Origin: Neomegalonema sp.
GTDB taxonomy: Bacteria; Pseudomonadota; Alphaproteobacteria; Rhodobacterales; Rhodobacteraceae
Reading direction: 5' to 3'
NCBI GenBank assembly: GCA_022760435.1
Contig: JALEFY010000005.1
Location: 124,001-188,000, forward strand
DNA length: 64,000 nucleotides
Positions 15,909 to 30,149 of the stretch are shown in pieces. The notes below the pieces were generated by a model. The model had not been told where the DNA came from. It worked only from the letters and a program-made list of their open reading frames with translations, and did no database searches. Position numbers and translations under genes: made by a program. How positions within the stretch are numbered: position 1 is the stretch's first letter; the number at the start of each line of letters is the position of its first letter.

Positions 15909-18278
15909 ATGTATCCCCACAATCATCTGCTCGGCATCGACGGGCTGACGGCAGCGCAGATCGAGACCATTCTCGCGCGCGCCGATGAATACGCCGATCT
16001 CAATGCACGACGCGAGGTGCCCGAACAGGCACTGGCCGGACGCACGGTCATCAACCTGTTTTTCGAGCCCTCGACCCGCACCCAGGCGAGCTTCGAGCTG
16101 GCGGCCAAGCGGCTGGGCGCGACGGTGATGAACATGGCGATGAAAAACAGCTCGATCACCAAGGGTGAGACGCTGCTCGATACCGCCGTCTCGCTCAATG
16201 CCATGCTGCCCGACATGCTGGTGATCCGGCACAGTCATTCGGGGGCGGCGGCGCTGCTCTCGGCCAAGGTCAATTGCGCGGTGGTCAATGCGGGCGATGG
16301 CTGGCACGAGCATCCGACCCAGGCGCTACTCGATGCGCTGACCATCCGACGCGCGTTTCGCGAGCAGCGCGGCGAGGATCGGCTCAGCGGCCTGCGGATC
16401 GCGATTTGCGGCGATGTCCAGCACAGCCGGGTCGCCCGCTCCAACATCTTCCTGCACCGCGCGATGGGCAATGAAGTGCGCGTCGCCGGGCCTTCGACGC
16501 TGATCCCCTCCGGGCTCGAGGCGCTGGGCGTGCGCGTTTGCGGCTCGTTGCGTGAGGCGATCAACGATGTCGATGTGGTGATGATGCTGCGCCTGCAAAA
16601 CGAGCGCATGAACGGCGCCTTCATCCCTTCGGCACGCGAATATTTCCACCTCTACGGGCTCGACATGGACGAGCTGAAGGAGGCCAAGCCCGATGCCCTC
16701 GTCATGCATCCGGGACCCATGAACCGCGGGGTCGAGATCGACAGCGAGATGGCCGATCACGAAGAGCGCTCGATGATCGCGGCGCAAGTCCAGATGGGTG
16801 TGGCAGCGCGCATGGCGGTGCTGGAGATCCTGGCGCGCAACCTGCCCTATCAAGCACCCAAAAGCACCCGCCTGCCCGGCAGCGGTCCGCGTCGGCGCTA
16901 TTTCGCGAGCGCCGTTGCCGAGAAGTCGCGCCCGGCGCGCACCCATCTGCATAATGCGCGGCTCATCGACCCCGAAGCCCTGAGCGAGACCCCGGGCGGT
17001 GTGCTGATCGAGGAAGGCCGGATCCTCGATGTCGGCCCGCATCTGCTCGACCCCGATACGGTCGCCGAGGCCTGGCGGATCGATTGCACGGGCCATGCGG
17101 TCGCCCCTGGCGTCATTGATCTGCGGGTGCATGCGGGCGAGCCGGGCGAGCGCCACAATGAGAGCTTCGGCACCGTTGGCGAGGCGGCGGTGGCCGGCGG
17201 CGTTACCACCATCGTCACCCGCCCCGACACCAATCCGGCGGTCGATGACCCGGCTCTGCTCGACTTCATCGCCAAGCGCATCGGCGAAGAGCAACAGCAA
17301 CACGCCATGCCGCGGGTCTATTCGATGGCGGCGCTGACCAAGGGTGTCGCCGGGGAATTGATGGCGGAATTCGCCTTTCTCACCCAGCATGCAAGCTGCG
17401 TCGGCCTGTCGAATGGCCAACGCTCGGTGGCCAATGCGCAAGTGCTGCGCCGCTGCCTCGCCTACGCGGCCGATCTGGGCGCGCTGGTCTCGCACCACTC
17501 GCAGGATCCGACCCTGACCGGAACCGGCTGCGCGACCTCCGGCGCCTTTGCGACGCGGATGGGGCTGCCCGGCCCCGGCCCGCTCGCCGAGAGCATGGCG
17601 CTCGAGCGCGATCTCGCCCTCGCTCTGGCCGCCGGGGTCGAGTATCACGCCGAGCAGATCTCGGTCGCAGCCTCGCTGGAGGTGCTGCGCCGCGCCCGCG
17701 AGCGCTCCGGCCGGATCTCCGCCGCGGTCTCGCTGCCGCATCTGCTGTTCGATGAGGCAGATATCCAGGACTACCGGACCTTCTACAAGATGTTCCCGCC
17801 GCTGCGCGCTGGCGCGGATCGGGCGGCGATGGTCGAGGCGCTGCGCGGCGGGTTGATCGACTGCATCACCTCCTCGCACCGGGCGCGCAACGAGGAGAGC
17901 AAGCGCCAGCCCTATGAGGCCGCGGCCACCGGCGCCGTGGGCGTCGAGACGCTGCTTTCCGGCGCGATGGAGCTGGTGGCGCAAGGCGCGCTCAGCCTGC
18001 CGCAATTGTTCGAGAAACTCTCCCTGAACCCCGCCCGCCGCCTGTCGGTGATGCGGCCGCAGATTTTTAGCGATCTCGGCCGGCTGTCGCGCGGGGCGCG
18101 GGCGGATCTGATCGTGTTCGATGACGGTTTGAGCTGGCAGCTCGATCGGCGCTGGCTGCGCTCGAAGAGCAAGAACTCGCCCTTTGACAAGGCGATGATG
18201 CGCGGGCTCGTGCGCCAGACGCTGGTTGACGGCGCGGTGGTCCATACCGCCGAGCCCGAGCCGCAGGGCGCGCCGTGA
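15909..18278 (+). CDS. pyrB: Fusion of aspartate carbamoyltransferase and dihydroorotase-like protein
   Basis: A single 789-residue open frame. Residues 1 to about 315 are a complete aspartate carbamoyltransferase: [21 protein letters not shown] and HPGPMNRG carry the carbamoyl-phosphate and aspartate sites. After a linker rich in Arg/Ser/Pro (about 315-342), residues 343-780 form a dihydroorotase-type amidohydrolase barrel. That half has lost metal ligands: the HxH motif reads R406-V-H408 in [10 protein letters not shown], and the catalytic Asp of the DHAPH-type motif is Ser656 in SSHRAR. It is probably structural, like pyrC' that supports ATCase in Pseudomonas, and an active PyrC would be needed elsewhere. 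A GAGG site precedes ATG 15909. The stop overlaps plsY. Confidence 0.88.
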   Translation: MYPHNHLLGIDGLTAAQIETILARADEYADLNARREVPEQALAGRTVINLFFEPSTRTQASFELAAKRLGATVMNMAMKNSSITKGETLLDTAVSLNAMLPDMLVIRHSHSGAAALLSAKVNCAVVNAGDGWHEHPTQALLDALTIRRAFREQRGEDRLSGLRIAICGDVQHSRVARSNIFLHRAMGNEVRVAGPSTLIPSGLEALGVRVCGSLREAINDVDVVMMLRLQNERMNGAFIPSAREYFHLYGLDMDELKEAKPDALVMHPGPMNRGVEIDSEMADHEERSMIAAQVQMGVAARMAVLEILARNLPYQAPKSTRLPGSGPRRRYFASAVAEKSRPARTHLHNARLIDPEALSETPGGVLIEEGRILDVGPHLLDPDTVAEAWRIDCTGHAVAPGVIDLRVHAGEPGERHNESFGTVGEAAVAGGVTTIVTRPDTNPAVDDPALLDFIAKRIGEEQQQHAMPRVYSMAALTKGVAGELMAEFAFLTQHASCVGLSNGQRSVANAQVLRRCLAYAADLGALVSHHSQDPTLTGTGCATSGAFATRMGLPGPGPLAESMALERDLALALAAGVEYHAEQISVAASLEVLRRARERSGRISAAVSLPHLLFDEADIQDYRTFYKMFPPLRAGADRAAMVEALRGGLIDCITSSHRARNEESKRQPYEAAATGAVGVETLLSGAMELVAQGALSLPQLFEKLSLNPARRLSVMRPQIFSDLGRLSRGARADLIVFDDGLSWQLDRRWLRSKSKNSPFDKAMMRGLVRQTLVDGAVVHTAEPEPQGAP

Positions 18279-18901
18279 TCCCGGAGATCATGGGCTGGGA
18301 GCGGGTCTGGCCCTGGCTGCTCGGCGCCTTTCTCGTCGGCTTTGCGCTCGGCTCGGTGCCGGTGGCGGTGCTGGTGAGCCGAGCACTGGGCCTGCCCGAT
18401 CCGCGCAGCTATGGCTCGCGCAATGTCGGTGCCTCCAATGTGCTGCGCTCGGGTCATAAGGGCGCGGCGCTGCTGGTGCTGGGGCTGGATTTTCTGAAAG
18501 GCTGGCTGCCGGCGGTGATCGGTTTTCTGTATCTCGGCCCGGTTGCCGCCGCCTGTGCCGGGCTTGGCGCGTTTCTGGGCCATTGCTTCTCGCCGCTTCT
18601 GCGCTTTCGCGGCGGCAAGGGAGTGGCGAGCGGCGCGGGAGCCCTCTTCGGCTGGGTCCCGCTCGCCGGATTGGCCGGGCTGATCGGCTGGCTCGCGATG
18701 GTGTCGCTGACCCGCCGCTCCTCGCTCGGCGCCTTTGCAGCCGCCAGCGCTGGCATGCTCGCGCTCGCGCTGCTCGATGAATGGACCTATTTCTGGGCCT
18801 TCGCCCTGATGAGCCTCGTCATGCTGATCCAGCACCGCGCCAATATCCGCCGACTGCTGCGCGGTGAGGAGCCGAAAATCTCGCTGGGCAAGCGCTCGTG
18901 A
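18275..18901 (+). CDS. plsY: Acyl-phosphate:glycerol-3-phosphate acyltransferase
   Basis: PlsY transfers an acyl group from acyl-phosphate to glycerol-3-phosphate, the first committed step of phospholipid synthesis, at the inner membrane. The 208-residue protein has five or so helices and the three family motifs: GSVPVAVL, then [12 protein letters not shown], then [12 protein letters not shown]. The GTG at 18275 overlaps the pyrB-fusion stop (GTGA). ATG 18290 is an alternative that removes five residues. Its own stop overlaps the dprA start. Confidence 0.95.
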   Translation: MIPEIMGWERVWPWLLGAFLVGFALGSVPVAVLVSRALGLPDPRSYGSRNVGASNVLRSGHKGAALLVLGLDFLKGWLPAVIGFLYLGPVAAACAGLGAFLGHCFSPLLRFRGGKGVASGAGALFGWVPLAGLAGLIGWLAMVSLTRRSSLGAFAAASAGMLALALLDEWTYFWAFALMSLVMLIQHRANIRRLLRGEEPKISLGKRS

Positions 18902-20052
18902 GCGCGCTGTTCGAGGCCCCGGCGCTGGTTGCGCCCGAGAAGGTGCCGCAGAGCCCGGAGGAAAAGCGCGCCTGGCTGCGGCTGCTGCGCTCGCAGAATG
19001 TCGGGCCGATCACCTTCTTGCAGCTCATCAACCGCTACCCTTCTGCGACCGACGCGCTCGAGGCGCTGCCGGAGCTCGCCGCACGGGGGGGGCGCAGGTC
19101 GATCACCCTCGCCTCGCGGGAGAGCGTCGAGGCCGAGATCGCCCGCGCGCAGCGGGTCGGGGCGCGGATGCTGTGCCTCGGCGCGCCGGGCTATCCGCCG
19201 CTGCTCGCCCAGATCGACGCGCCGCCGCCGGTGCTCTGGTCGCTCGGCACCCCGCCCGCGCCCTCGAGCTGGGCGGCGGTGGTGGGGGCGCGCAACGCCT
19301 CGGCGCTCGGGCTCAAACTCGCCGAACAACTGGCGGCGGATCTGACGGCGCAAGGCTATTGCATCGTCTCGGGGATGGCGCGCGGCATCGACACCGCCGC
19401 CCATCGCGGCGCCCTGACCGGCGCGGCAGGCACCGTCGCGGTGCTGGCGGGCGGGGTGGATGTGATCTACCCGCCGGAGAATGACGCGCTCTACCGGCAG
19501 ATCATCGAGCGCGGGCTCGTGGTCTCGGAGATGCCGATGGGCGCCGAGCCGCTCGCCCGCCGCTTCCTGCGCCGCAACCGGATCATCGCCGGGATGGCGC
19601 AAGGGGTGGTGGTGGTCGAGGCGGCGCTGCGCTCGGGCAGCCTCTCCACCGCCCGCCATGCCGCCGAGCAGGGGCGCGAGGCGATGGCGGTGCCGGGCAG
19701 CCCGCTCGATCCGCGCTGCGCTGGCTGCAACGGGCTGATCCGCGACGGTGCCGCCCTGATCCGGGATGCCGCCGATGTGATCGAGGCGCTGTCGGGCCAG
19801 CGGGGTCTGCTGCGCGAGCCCTCCCCTGCCTTTCTGGCACGGCCTGCCGATCCCGCCGCGGATCTCGACGCGCTGCGGACGCGGATGCGCAACTTGCTCG
19901 GCCCAAGCCCGGTCGCGATTGATGAGCTCATCCGGCAAAGCGGCGCCGCACCCGAGGCGATCGCCCAGATCCTGCTGGAGATGGAACTGGCTGGCACCGC
20001 CCAGCGCGAGCCCGGCGGGCTGGTGCGTGCCTTGCGCTCGCTCGATCATTGA
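18898..20052 (+). CDS. dprA: DNA-processing protein DprA
   Basis: DprA loads RecA on incoming single-stranded DNA during natural transformation. The 384-residue protein has an N-terminal helix-hairpin region (about 20-80), the Rossmann-like core with VVGARNASALG, SGMARGIDTAAHRGAL, VLAGGVDVIYPPEN and MPMGAEPLARRFLRRNRIIAGM, and a C-terminal winged helix (about 320-380). It starts with GTG overlapping plsY. Other competence genes are not in the window, although dprA is widespread without proven competence. Confidence 0.95.
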   Translation: MSALFEAPALVAPEKVPQSPEEKRAWLRLLRSQNVGPITFLQLINRYPSATDALEALPELAARGGRRSITLASRESVEAEIARAQRVGARMLCLGAPGYPPLLAQIDAPPPVLWSLGTPPAPSSWAAVVGARNASALGLKLAEQLAADLTAQGYCIVSGMARGIDTAAHRGALTGAAGTVAVLAGGVDVIYPPENDALYRQIIERGLVVSEMPMGAEPLARRFLRRNRIIAGMAQGVVVVEAALRSGSLSTARHAAEQGREAMAVPGSPLDPRCAGCNGLIRDGAALIRDAADVIEALSGQRGLLREPSPAFLARPADPAADLDALRTRMRNLLGPSPVAIDELIRQSGAAPEAIAQILLEMELAGTAQREPGGLVRALRSLDH

Positions 20053-20116
20053 CAGGCGCGGATCTACCGACCATGTATCGCGGCTTGAGTGAGCCCAAAG
20101 CGAAAGAGTTCTGCCC

Positions 20117-22684
<2,568 letters not shown>

Positions 22685-22764
22685 GCGCGCGGCGCTGCCG
22701 GACGCTCCCGCAGAGATCCAGACGCTCCCGCATCGTTTCATGCGCAAAGCTTGGCCCGCCTGTT

Positions 22765-23241
22765 TCAGGCATCCGGCCTTGTGAGAACAAAAGCCGCCGC
22801 CGCGCTCAGGCAGAAAGCCTGGATCCCGAGCACATAGAGCGGCAGACCGGCCAGAGCGCTCAAGGCAATCGTGGCGAGCATCATCACGCAGGCCAGCCGC
22901 TTGACCGGGCGCGCGATCGCGCCGCGTTGCTCCCAGTCTTGCAGGGGCGGTCCGAAGCGCGGATGCTCGAGCAGCCAGCGATGCAGGCGCGGCGATCCTC
23001 GGCTGAAAGCGAAGGCAGCGACGATCATGAACGGGGTCGTGGGCAGCAAAGGCAGCAGCACCCCGAGCAAGCCCAGCGCGACGCAGATCCAGCCGAGGCC
23101 GAGATAGAAAAGCGAGCCTGCGCGCTCCTTGACGGATCTGCGCGGCGCTCCCGGCACATGGCCGGAAGGGCGTCTGATCTGCGTTGCATCAGCGCTTGTT
23201 TCGCCCTCTGCCTCGCTCTGCCTGCGCGGCTCAGCCGCCAT
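22765..23241 (-). CDS. DUF454 (YbaN-type) small membrane protein
   Basis: A 158-residue protein with a hydrophilic, Arg/Ser-rich N-terminus (about 1-40) followed by DUF454. The domain has the family features: a first helix ending LGVLLPLLPTTPFM, then FSRGSPRLHRWLLEHPRFGPPLQDWE, then two more hydrophobic helices. Function of the family is unknown. Start 23241 has GAGAGG four bases upstream, and a duplicated GAGAGGCACAATG precedes it. It is the last of five same-strand genes beginning with moxR, separated from its neighbour by 52 bases. Confidence 0.8.
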   Translation of the reverse strand: MAAEPRRQSEAEGETSADATQIRRPSGHVPGAPRRSVKERAGSLFYLGLGWICVALGLLGVLLPLLPTTPFMIVAAFAFSRGSPRLHRWLLEHPRFGPPLQDWEQRGAIARPVKRLACVMMLATIALSALAGLPLYVLGIQAFCLSAAAAFVLTRPDA

Positions 23242-23293
23242 TGTGCCTCTCCATTGTGCCTCTCCTTGGGGGCGCCATGAAGCGGGCACCCGC

Positions 23294-25420
23294 TCAACGT
23301 CCCTCGACCCGCCAGGCCAGAACCGCCAGCGCTGCGGCCAGAGCAAAGAACAACCAGGCCGGGGCCACGCCCCCCAGGCTCACACCGGTCACCGAATAGG
23401 CACCGCGCCGCTGCAAGCCGATCCAGCTGCGCCCCGATGCCGAGCGATTGAGCGCCACCCGGCGCACGGCAGGCTCCGTCTCGCCCACCCGCAACAAGCC
23501 GCCGCCACTCGCCGCGACGAGCGGCCCCAGATACTCACCGGTCGAGATCGGGTTGACGAACTCCGCCGGATTGGGCGGGCCGACCACTGCGACCGCCGTC
23601 AGCGTCTGCTCTGCGATCATGCTGTCACTGGCATCGGTGAGCCGGTGAATGCCGAGCATGTCGGTCTGCACCCGGCCGCGCCAGACGCCGGGCTCGCTGA
23701 GCTCGAGCGTCACTGACTGCACCGAGCCATCCGGGGCGGTACTCTCGATCGTTTTGGGCCCCTCAACCAATGAGCGGCGCACGATCAGGAACCCGTCGGG
23801 CGCGGGGGCGGTGGTGAGCGCCTCTTCCTCAAGTTCTGGCTCACGCATGAGCCAATGCGCGGTGCGCCGGAGCAGCTCCTTTTGCGGCCCGCCGCCATCA
23901 TAGCCGCGCGCCCAGAGCCAGGGATGATCCGAGGCGATCATCGCCACCCGCCCCTCGCCGACCCGGTCGAGCACCAGCAGCGGACGATTGCCGCTGCCCG
24001 ACATGATGACATCGCCGCCCAGCAGCTTGATATCGACATGCCTGAACCAGCGCCCCCAGGCCGCCTCTTCCTCCAAAGCGCTGTTGCGCCCCTCCAGAAC
24101 CCGCGTGATCGGATGGCGCAGGCCAAGCTCGGTGAGTTTGGGCCGATAGGCTTGCTCGATGATATCGCCGGAGGGGCGCGCGGGCAGGATTTCGGCGAGC
24201 GGCGAGTTGTACAGGCTCTCCACAGTGGCAAAGGCAGGCCCGGTCGAGACCAGCACCGCCCCGCCGCCAAAGACATAGTTCGAGATATTCTCGATATAGA
24301 GCCGATCCAGTAGCCCGGCGACATTGCGGTAGCGATCGAAAATGATCAGGTCGAATTCTTCGATCTTTTCGTCGAACAGCTCGCGGGTTGGGAACGGGAT
24401 CAGTGACATCTCGCGGGTCATGTCGATCGGCAGCGATTTGCCGGGCGGGCGCAGGATGGTGAAATGGACCAGATCGACCGAGGCGTCGGATTTGAGCAGA
24501 TTGCGCCAGACCCGCTCGCCCGCATAGGGCTCGCCGGAGATCAACAGCACCCGCAAACGATCGCGGATCCCGTTGATGGTGACAGCGGCGCTGTTATTGC
24601 GATCGGTCAGCTCCCCGTTCAACGCCTGCGCGCGGATCTCGACGACATTGCCCCCCGCATGCTCGATCGGCACGTCCAGCTCGAGCGGCTGGCCCACGCC
24701 GATCTCCCAGCGCCCCAGCGTCTCGCCATCGATCTGGATCTCGATCAATGAGCTGGGCAGCGCGGCGGAAACCGTGCCGCTTTGCTCGATCCGGAAGCGC
24801 ACCGGCACCGACCCGCCGACCAGACCGAAGCCCGGCGCTTTTTCGATGATCAGACGGCGGTCGAACTCATCCTCGCGCCCGGTCAGCAGCAAATGCACCG
24901 GCGGCGCGTTTTCAGCATCGAAAGCCTCGAGGGTCAGATCGGCATCGGCGATGGCGCCGTCACTGACCACGATGACCCCGGCGAGTTGATCTTGCGGGAT
25001 GTCCGCAATCGCCTGCCCCATGGCTGAAACGAGCCGCGTGCCCTCGGCGCCGCTATCGCCGATCTCTACCCGGCGCACCTCAAGCGGCGCATCGCCAGCT
25101 TCGCGCTGCAACTGATCCAGTTGCTCGGCCAGAGCGGCCTCGACCCGGTCGGTCTGCGCATCGCGGCCATCAATGCTCTGACTGGCGGAGCGATCGATCA
25201 GCACAAGAGCGATATCGGGGCGGGTCTCGCGCTGCTCGCGCACAAAGGCCGGATCGAGCAGCGCAGCCATCAATACCACGAGCGCGGCAAGACGCAGCCA
25301 GGCACCCTTGAGCCCGCGCCAGAAGGCCACGCCGATCAGACACAGCGCCAGTGCTGCCAACGCCCACAAGATCCATTCGGGCAAGGACGGGCGCAGAATG
25401 ATGTCGGAAATGCTGTTCAC
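23294..25420 (-). CDS. Large membrane protein of the MoxR/DUF58 cluster, glutamine amidotransferase-like core
   Basis: A 708-residue protein with two N-terminal membrane helices (about 15-55) and one C-terminal helix (about 680-700). In between lies a VWA-like region beginning IALVLIDRSASQS, followed by segments such as LRVLLISGEPYAGERVWRNLL and FGGGAVLVSTGPAF that resemble the class I glutamine amidotransferase-like fold seen in this cluster. No catalytic Cys is evident. It is encoded right after the BatA/DUF4159 gene. The GTG at 25420 follows a GCGAGG site; the frame extends to 25507 but would overlap the upstream gene. Its role is unknown, probably in an envelope assembly or chaperone complex with MoxR. 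Confidence 0.65.
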   Translation of the reverse strand: MNSISDIILRPSLPEWILWALAALALCLIGVAFWRGLKGAWLRLAALVVLMAALLDPAFVREQRETRPDIALVLIDRSASQSIDGRDAQTDRVEAALAEQLDQLQREAGDAPLEVRRVEIGDSGAEGTRLVSAMGQAIADIPQDQLAGVIVVSDGAIADADLTLEAFDAENAPPVHLLLTGREDEFDRRLIIEKAPGFGLVGGSVPVRFRIEQSGTVSAALPSSLIEIQIDGETLGRWEIGVGQPLELDVPIEHAGGNVVEIRAQALNGELTDRNNSAAVTINGIRDRLRVLLISGEPYAGERVWRNLLKSDASVDLVHFTILRPPGKSLPIDMTREMSLIPFPTRELFDEKIEEFDLIIFDRYRNVAGLLDRLYIENISNYVFGGGAVLVSTGPAFATVESLYNSPLAEILPARPSGDIIEQAYRPKLTELGLRHPITRVLEGRNSALEEEAAWGRWFRHVDIKLLGGDVIMSGSGNRPLLVLDRVGEGRVAMIASDHPWLWARGYDGGGPQKELLRRTAHWLMREPELEEEALTTAPAPDGFLIVRRSLVEGPKTIESTAPDGSVQSVTLELSEPGVWRGRVQTDMLGIHRLTDASDSMIAEQTLTAVAVVGPPNPAEFVNPISTGEYLGPLVAASGGGLLRVGETEPAVRRVALNRSASGRSWIGLQRRGAYSVTGVSLGGVAPAWLFFALAAALAVLAWRVEGR

Positions 25421-25436
25421 GGCCAGCCTCGCTTTC

Positions 25437-28259
25437 TCAATTGCCCAGCCGCTCGACGATGGTCGGCAGATGCACCTGATCGCTCTTGTAATTGCCGGTA
25501 TAGACATACATCGCGAGATTGATGCCGAAGCGGAAAGCGAACTCGCGCTGCCGTTCGGAGGTCATCGGCAACAAGTCGCGCCCTTGCTCGTCCACTGCCC
25601 AGGCGCCCGCCCAGTCATTGCCACCGATCAGGATCGGCGAAACGCCGTCATTGGCATTCACCGCGCCCTCATGGCTTGGGGTGATCGCCTCGACCCAGAT
25701 ATTGGTGCTGCGATGACGCCCGGGGAACTCGCTTAGCAGATAGAAGGAGCGGGTGAGGGTGTGATCATCGGGCGGGTTCATCAAGGAGGGCAGGTCAAGC
25801 GCGCCGACGAGACGACGCAGATGCGGCGCGTTCGGCCCGTCTGAGCGGCCAATGCTCTGATGCGCATCGCGCGTATCCACCACCAGCATTCCACCGCCGC
25901 GAATGAAAGCGTTGAGCTTGCGCACCGCTTCGCTGGAAAGATCGGGCTGAGTTGCGGTGATCGGCCAGTAGATCATCGAATAGAGCATGATCTCATCGCG
26001 ATCGATATCGACCGCCGCCGGCTCGCCCGGCTCAATGGAAGTCCGACTGCGCAGGATGAGGCCAAGCCCGCGCAGGCCAGCTTCGCTGATCCGATCAACA
26101 TTGCGATCACCCGTGCGCATATAGGCAAGCACGGTCTCGGTCGCGGCGCGCCGCTCGGCTGGATCAATGTCGAGCAAGGAGGCCGCGCCCGGCTCTTCGC
26201 GGTCTTGCGCACGGCTCGGCTCGGGGATCGAGAGGACCGGCAACGCGATCATCATCGCCAGAGCCGCCGCCGCGCCAAGATTGCCGCGCAAGCGCCCGGC
26301 CACGAATAGCGCCGCGAGGATATCGAGAATAAGAAGCCCCAGCCCCAGCGCCAGCAGCGGCGGTTTGAGGATTTGCTCACCGGTCTGCGCCAGTATCTGT
26401 GCGCGCACACCGCGCGGCGGCGCCGGACGCGGGGCAAGGCCCTCACCCTCTTGCATCGCATTGAGCGCCAAAACCGCCTGCTCGCTCTCATAGCGGCCCG
26501 GCGCAAGGCCCGGACGCACACCGGCGGAGAGTTCTGCTCCGGTTACAGGTGCCGCGGACGGATCAGCAGGCGAAAGCGAGCCATCGGCGGCCAAGAGCGA
26601 GACCGGGCGCCACGCGCTCAGATCCTCGGCCAGCACCGCCTCGCGCGCGCTGAGCGCCGGGGTCACCGCGATCAGCCTTTCCATCATCTGCACGAACAGG
26701 CCCGAAAGCGGGAGCGAAGACCAGGATGCATTGGCGCTGACATGGAACAAGACGATCTGTCCCTGCCCAAGCGGTGCAGCGGTCACGAGCGGCGTGCCAT
26801 CGGCAAGGCTGGCCCAGACCTTTTGCGCAAGCTCTGGCTCGGGTTCGGCAAGAACCTGGCGCGACACGCTCACCTCCTGCGTCACGGGCAGGCCAGCAAA
26901 GGGGCCTTCAGGCTCGAAAGCGCGCAGGCCCTGCGGCTCAGACCACGACAAGGCGCCACCAAGATCGCGCCCACCGCCGCGCAGGATCACCGGCAGCAGC
27001 GGATCGCGCACTTGCCGCAAGCGCCGATCCAGCGCTCGCTCGGCGGCATAGGCGGCCAGTTGCGGACCTGCAAAACGCACCAGCAGCCCACCGCCTTCGA
27101 CCCATTCGCTCAAGGAACCTGCGGTCTCCTCGTCCATCCGGCCAATATCCGCCATAACGATCCCGTCCACATCGCCGTCCAGCGCCTGGGCCAAGGACAT
27201 TTCCTCATAGGCGGCATGCGGATCGAGGGCAGCGCGCAGGTAATGCAGGCTCGAGAGCAGAGCGGCGGCTTCCGACTGGCGCTCTCCCGAGACCAGCGCC
27301 AGACGGCGACGCTGGAAGCGCTCGTCGAAAAGCTGCACGGCACCGGCATGGGGCTCACTGGGGATCGAGAGGCGCGAGAGCCCGTTGCGCAGCTCCAGGG
27401 GCAATTCGATCTGTGCCATCGTCTCGGTCTCATCTTCGGCAAAAACGGCTTCGGCGCGGGTGAGCAACCGCTCCGGCCCGCCATCGCGCGCGCCATAGGC
27501 ACCGACGGCGATCGTCTGCTCGCTGCCCGCCTCCGCTCGCAGGACCGGGACACGCAATGCGCCCTCCTCGATCACCGCCGGGCCCAGCGCCATCGGCAGC
27601 GCTTGTGGGCCATAGAGCGTCACCTGCCCGCGGGTATCGAGCGCCTCGAGCAGTGCCTCAGCCCCCGGATGGTCGAGACCGTCATGCAGCCAGACCGTGT
27701 CGAAGGCGCCGATCTGCGGCAGGCGCGCGATCAAAGCCTGCGGATCGGGGCGCCAGGGCCGGGGATCCAAGGCCGCGAGCCTTTCCTCAATTGCCCCGGC
27801 CTCGCTGAAGCTCACCGGCGCAGAGCGACCCGCTTGCCCCGCTGGCTCGGCCAGAATAGCCAAGGCAACCGGACGATCGGCATGCTGCGCCTGATCGATA
27901 ATTTCCAACGCCGCCGCGCGTCGCAAGCGCCAGTCGGGGGCGCTGCCCCAGCCGCCATCCATGACGATGAGCAGCGGGTCCGACCCGCTCAGCCGCTCCT
28001 TGGGGTTGAGCACCGGCTGCGCGAAGGCTAGGAGCAGGGCGGCGGCGGCAAGCAAGCGCAGCAGCAACAGCCACCAGGGCGTGCGCTCTGGCGTGCGCTC
28101 GCGATCCTCGAGCCCCAGCAGCACCCGTACCGCCGGAAAGCGCTCGGTGCGGGCCGCAGGCGGTGTCGCACGCAGCAGCCACCATAGCAGCGGCAGCGCC
28201 AGAAGCCCGATCAGAAACAGCGGCTGCAAGAAGGCGACGGGTCCAAAGCTCAACATCAT
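25437..28259 (-). CDS. BatA-domain and DUF4159-domain membrane protein
   Basis: A 940-residue protein with three parts. The N-terminus has the BatA/aerotolerance-type double helix (FLQPLFLIGLLALPLLWWLL, then the run around LLLLRLLAAAALLLAFAQP). A long periplasmic region includes a degenerate VWA-like segment (LLIVMDGGWGSAPDW). After a further membrane helix near residue 660, a DUF4159 domain occupies about 720-940, with MRTGDRNVDRISEAGL and the FRFGINLAMYVYTGNYKSDQ end. Such proteins occur with MoxR and DUF58 genes. The ATG at 28259 overlaps the DUF58 stop. Confidence 0.8.
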   Translation of the reverse strand: MMLSFGPVAFLQPLFLIGLLALPLLWWLLRATPPAARTERFPAVRVLLGLEDRERTPERTPWWLLLLRLLAAAALLLAFAQPVLNPKERLSGSDPLLIVMDGGWGSAPDWRLRRAAALEIIDQAQHADRPVALAILAEPAGQAGRSAPVSFSEAGAIEERLAALDPRPWRPDPQALIARLPQIGAFDTVWLHDGLDHPGAEALLEALDTRGQVTLYGPQALPMALGPAVIEEGALRVPVLRAEAGSEQTIAVGAYGARDGGPERLLTRAEAVFAEDETETMAQIELPLELRNGLSRLSIPSEPHAGAVQLFDERFQRRRLALVSGERQSEAAALLSSLHYLRAALDPHAAYEEMSLAQALDGDVDGIVMADIGRMDEETAGSLSEWVEGGGLLVRFAGPQLAAYAAERALDRRLRQVRDPLLPVILRGGGRDLGGALSWSEPQGLRAFEPEGPFAGLPVTQEVSVSRQVLAEPEPELAQKVWASLADGTPLVTAAPLGQGQIVLFHVSANASWSSLPLSGLFVQMMERLIAVTPALSAREAVLAEDLSAWRPVSLLAADGSLSPADPSAAPVTGAELSAGVRPGLAPGRYESEQAVLALNAMQEGEGLAPRPAPPRGVRAQILAQTGEQILKPPLLALGLGLLILDILAALFVAGRLRGNLGAAAALAMMIALPVLSIPEPSRAQDREEPGAASLLDIDPAERRAATETVLAYMRTGDRNVDRISEAGLRGLGLILRSRTSIEPGEPAAVDIDRDEIMLYSMIYWPITATQPDLSSEAVRKLNAFIRGGGMLVVDTRDAHQSIGRSDGPNAPHLRRLVGALDLPSLMNPPDDHTLTRSFYLLSEFPGRHRSTNIWVEAITPSHEGAVNANDGVSPILIGGNDWAGAWAVDEQGRDLLPMTSERQREFAFRFGINLAMYVYTGNYKSDQVHLPTIVERLGN

Positions 28260-29141
28260 GCCATCCTTTGCGACAACCCACCGGCCAGCCAGAGCAGCGC
28301 CGGCGCCGCGCTTTGATCGGTGTGGTGGATCGAGAACCGCCACCCGGAGGCGGCAGCGAGGCGCTCAAGCCGGTCGCGACGCGCGGCGAGGGCATTGCGG
28401 TAATCCTCACGCAGCGCATCGGCCCGGTCGGTCTCATAGGTCAGTGCCCCGCCCATGCTCTCGAATCGCACCCGGCCCTGGAAGGGAAAGCTTTCCTCAC
28501 TCGGATCGGTGATCTGCAACAACAATCCGGTAACCCCGTGATTGGCAAAGGCGGCCATGCTCTCTTCCAGCAAGGCCAGATCGCCGAAGAAATCGGAGAT
28601 GAAGACCGCGCGGCCGCCGCCGGTCGTCTCGACACTGGGCGGCGCTCCGGCATCGGCGGGATCCTCGCGACCCAGCGCGGCCAGCACCCGCTCAAGATGC
28701 GCGGCCCCAAAGCCGGGATTGCCTGCATCGGTGCCCATCGCCGCGATCCGCTCACCGCCGCGCCCGAGCAGGATGGCCAGCGCCGCACTCAACACCGCCG
28801 CGCGCTCTCGCTTCGAGCATAGCGCCAGCTTGGAAGCATAGCGCATGGAGGCAGAGCGATCGCACCACAGCCAGACGGTCTGCGCCGCCTCCCATTCGGT
28901 CTGCCGAATATAAAGGTGATCCGAACGCGCCGAGTGCCGCCAGTCGATCGCCGCGAGACTGTCGCCCGGAGTGGCCGGTCGGTACTGCCAGAAGGTTTCC
29001 CCCATCCCGGCCCGTCGCCTGCCATGCGCGCCCATCAGCACCGTCGCAGCCAAACGCTCGGCCTCGGCAAGAAAGGGCGGGAAGGCCGCCGCCGAGGCTT
29101 CGGCATCGGCCCGCAGACGCTCCGGAGAGAAGGGGAGGATC

Positions 29142-29149
<8 letters not shown>
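28256..29149 (-). CDS. DUF58 domain protein
   Basis: A 297-residue DUF58 protein with the hallmark block around residues 65-90: WQYRPATPGDSLAAIDWRHSARSDHLYIRQ, here split as WQYRPATPGD and IDWRHSARSDHLY. A VWA-like fold follows, with CDRSASMRY resembling a metal-ion site (DxSxS-like). It lacks membrane segments. DUF58 proteins are partners of MoxR AAA ATPases in protein assembly. The GTG at 29149 overlaps the moxR end by eight bases; an ATG at 29173 would give eight more residues. Confidence 0.85.

Positions 29150-30149
<1,000 letters not shown>

Noticed and set aside
16326-18245. 639-residue open frame on the minus strand inside the pyrB-pyrC' fusion
   Set aside because: It lies wholly antisense to a gene with clear family motifs, is rich in Arg/His/Gln from GC-biased third positions, and shows no recognisable domain.
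26373-28031. 552-residue plus-strand open frame antisense to the BatA/DUF4159 gene
   Set aside because: Shadow of a long GC-rich gene; composition is Arg/Gln/His-rich and no motif is visible.
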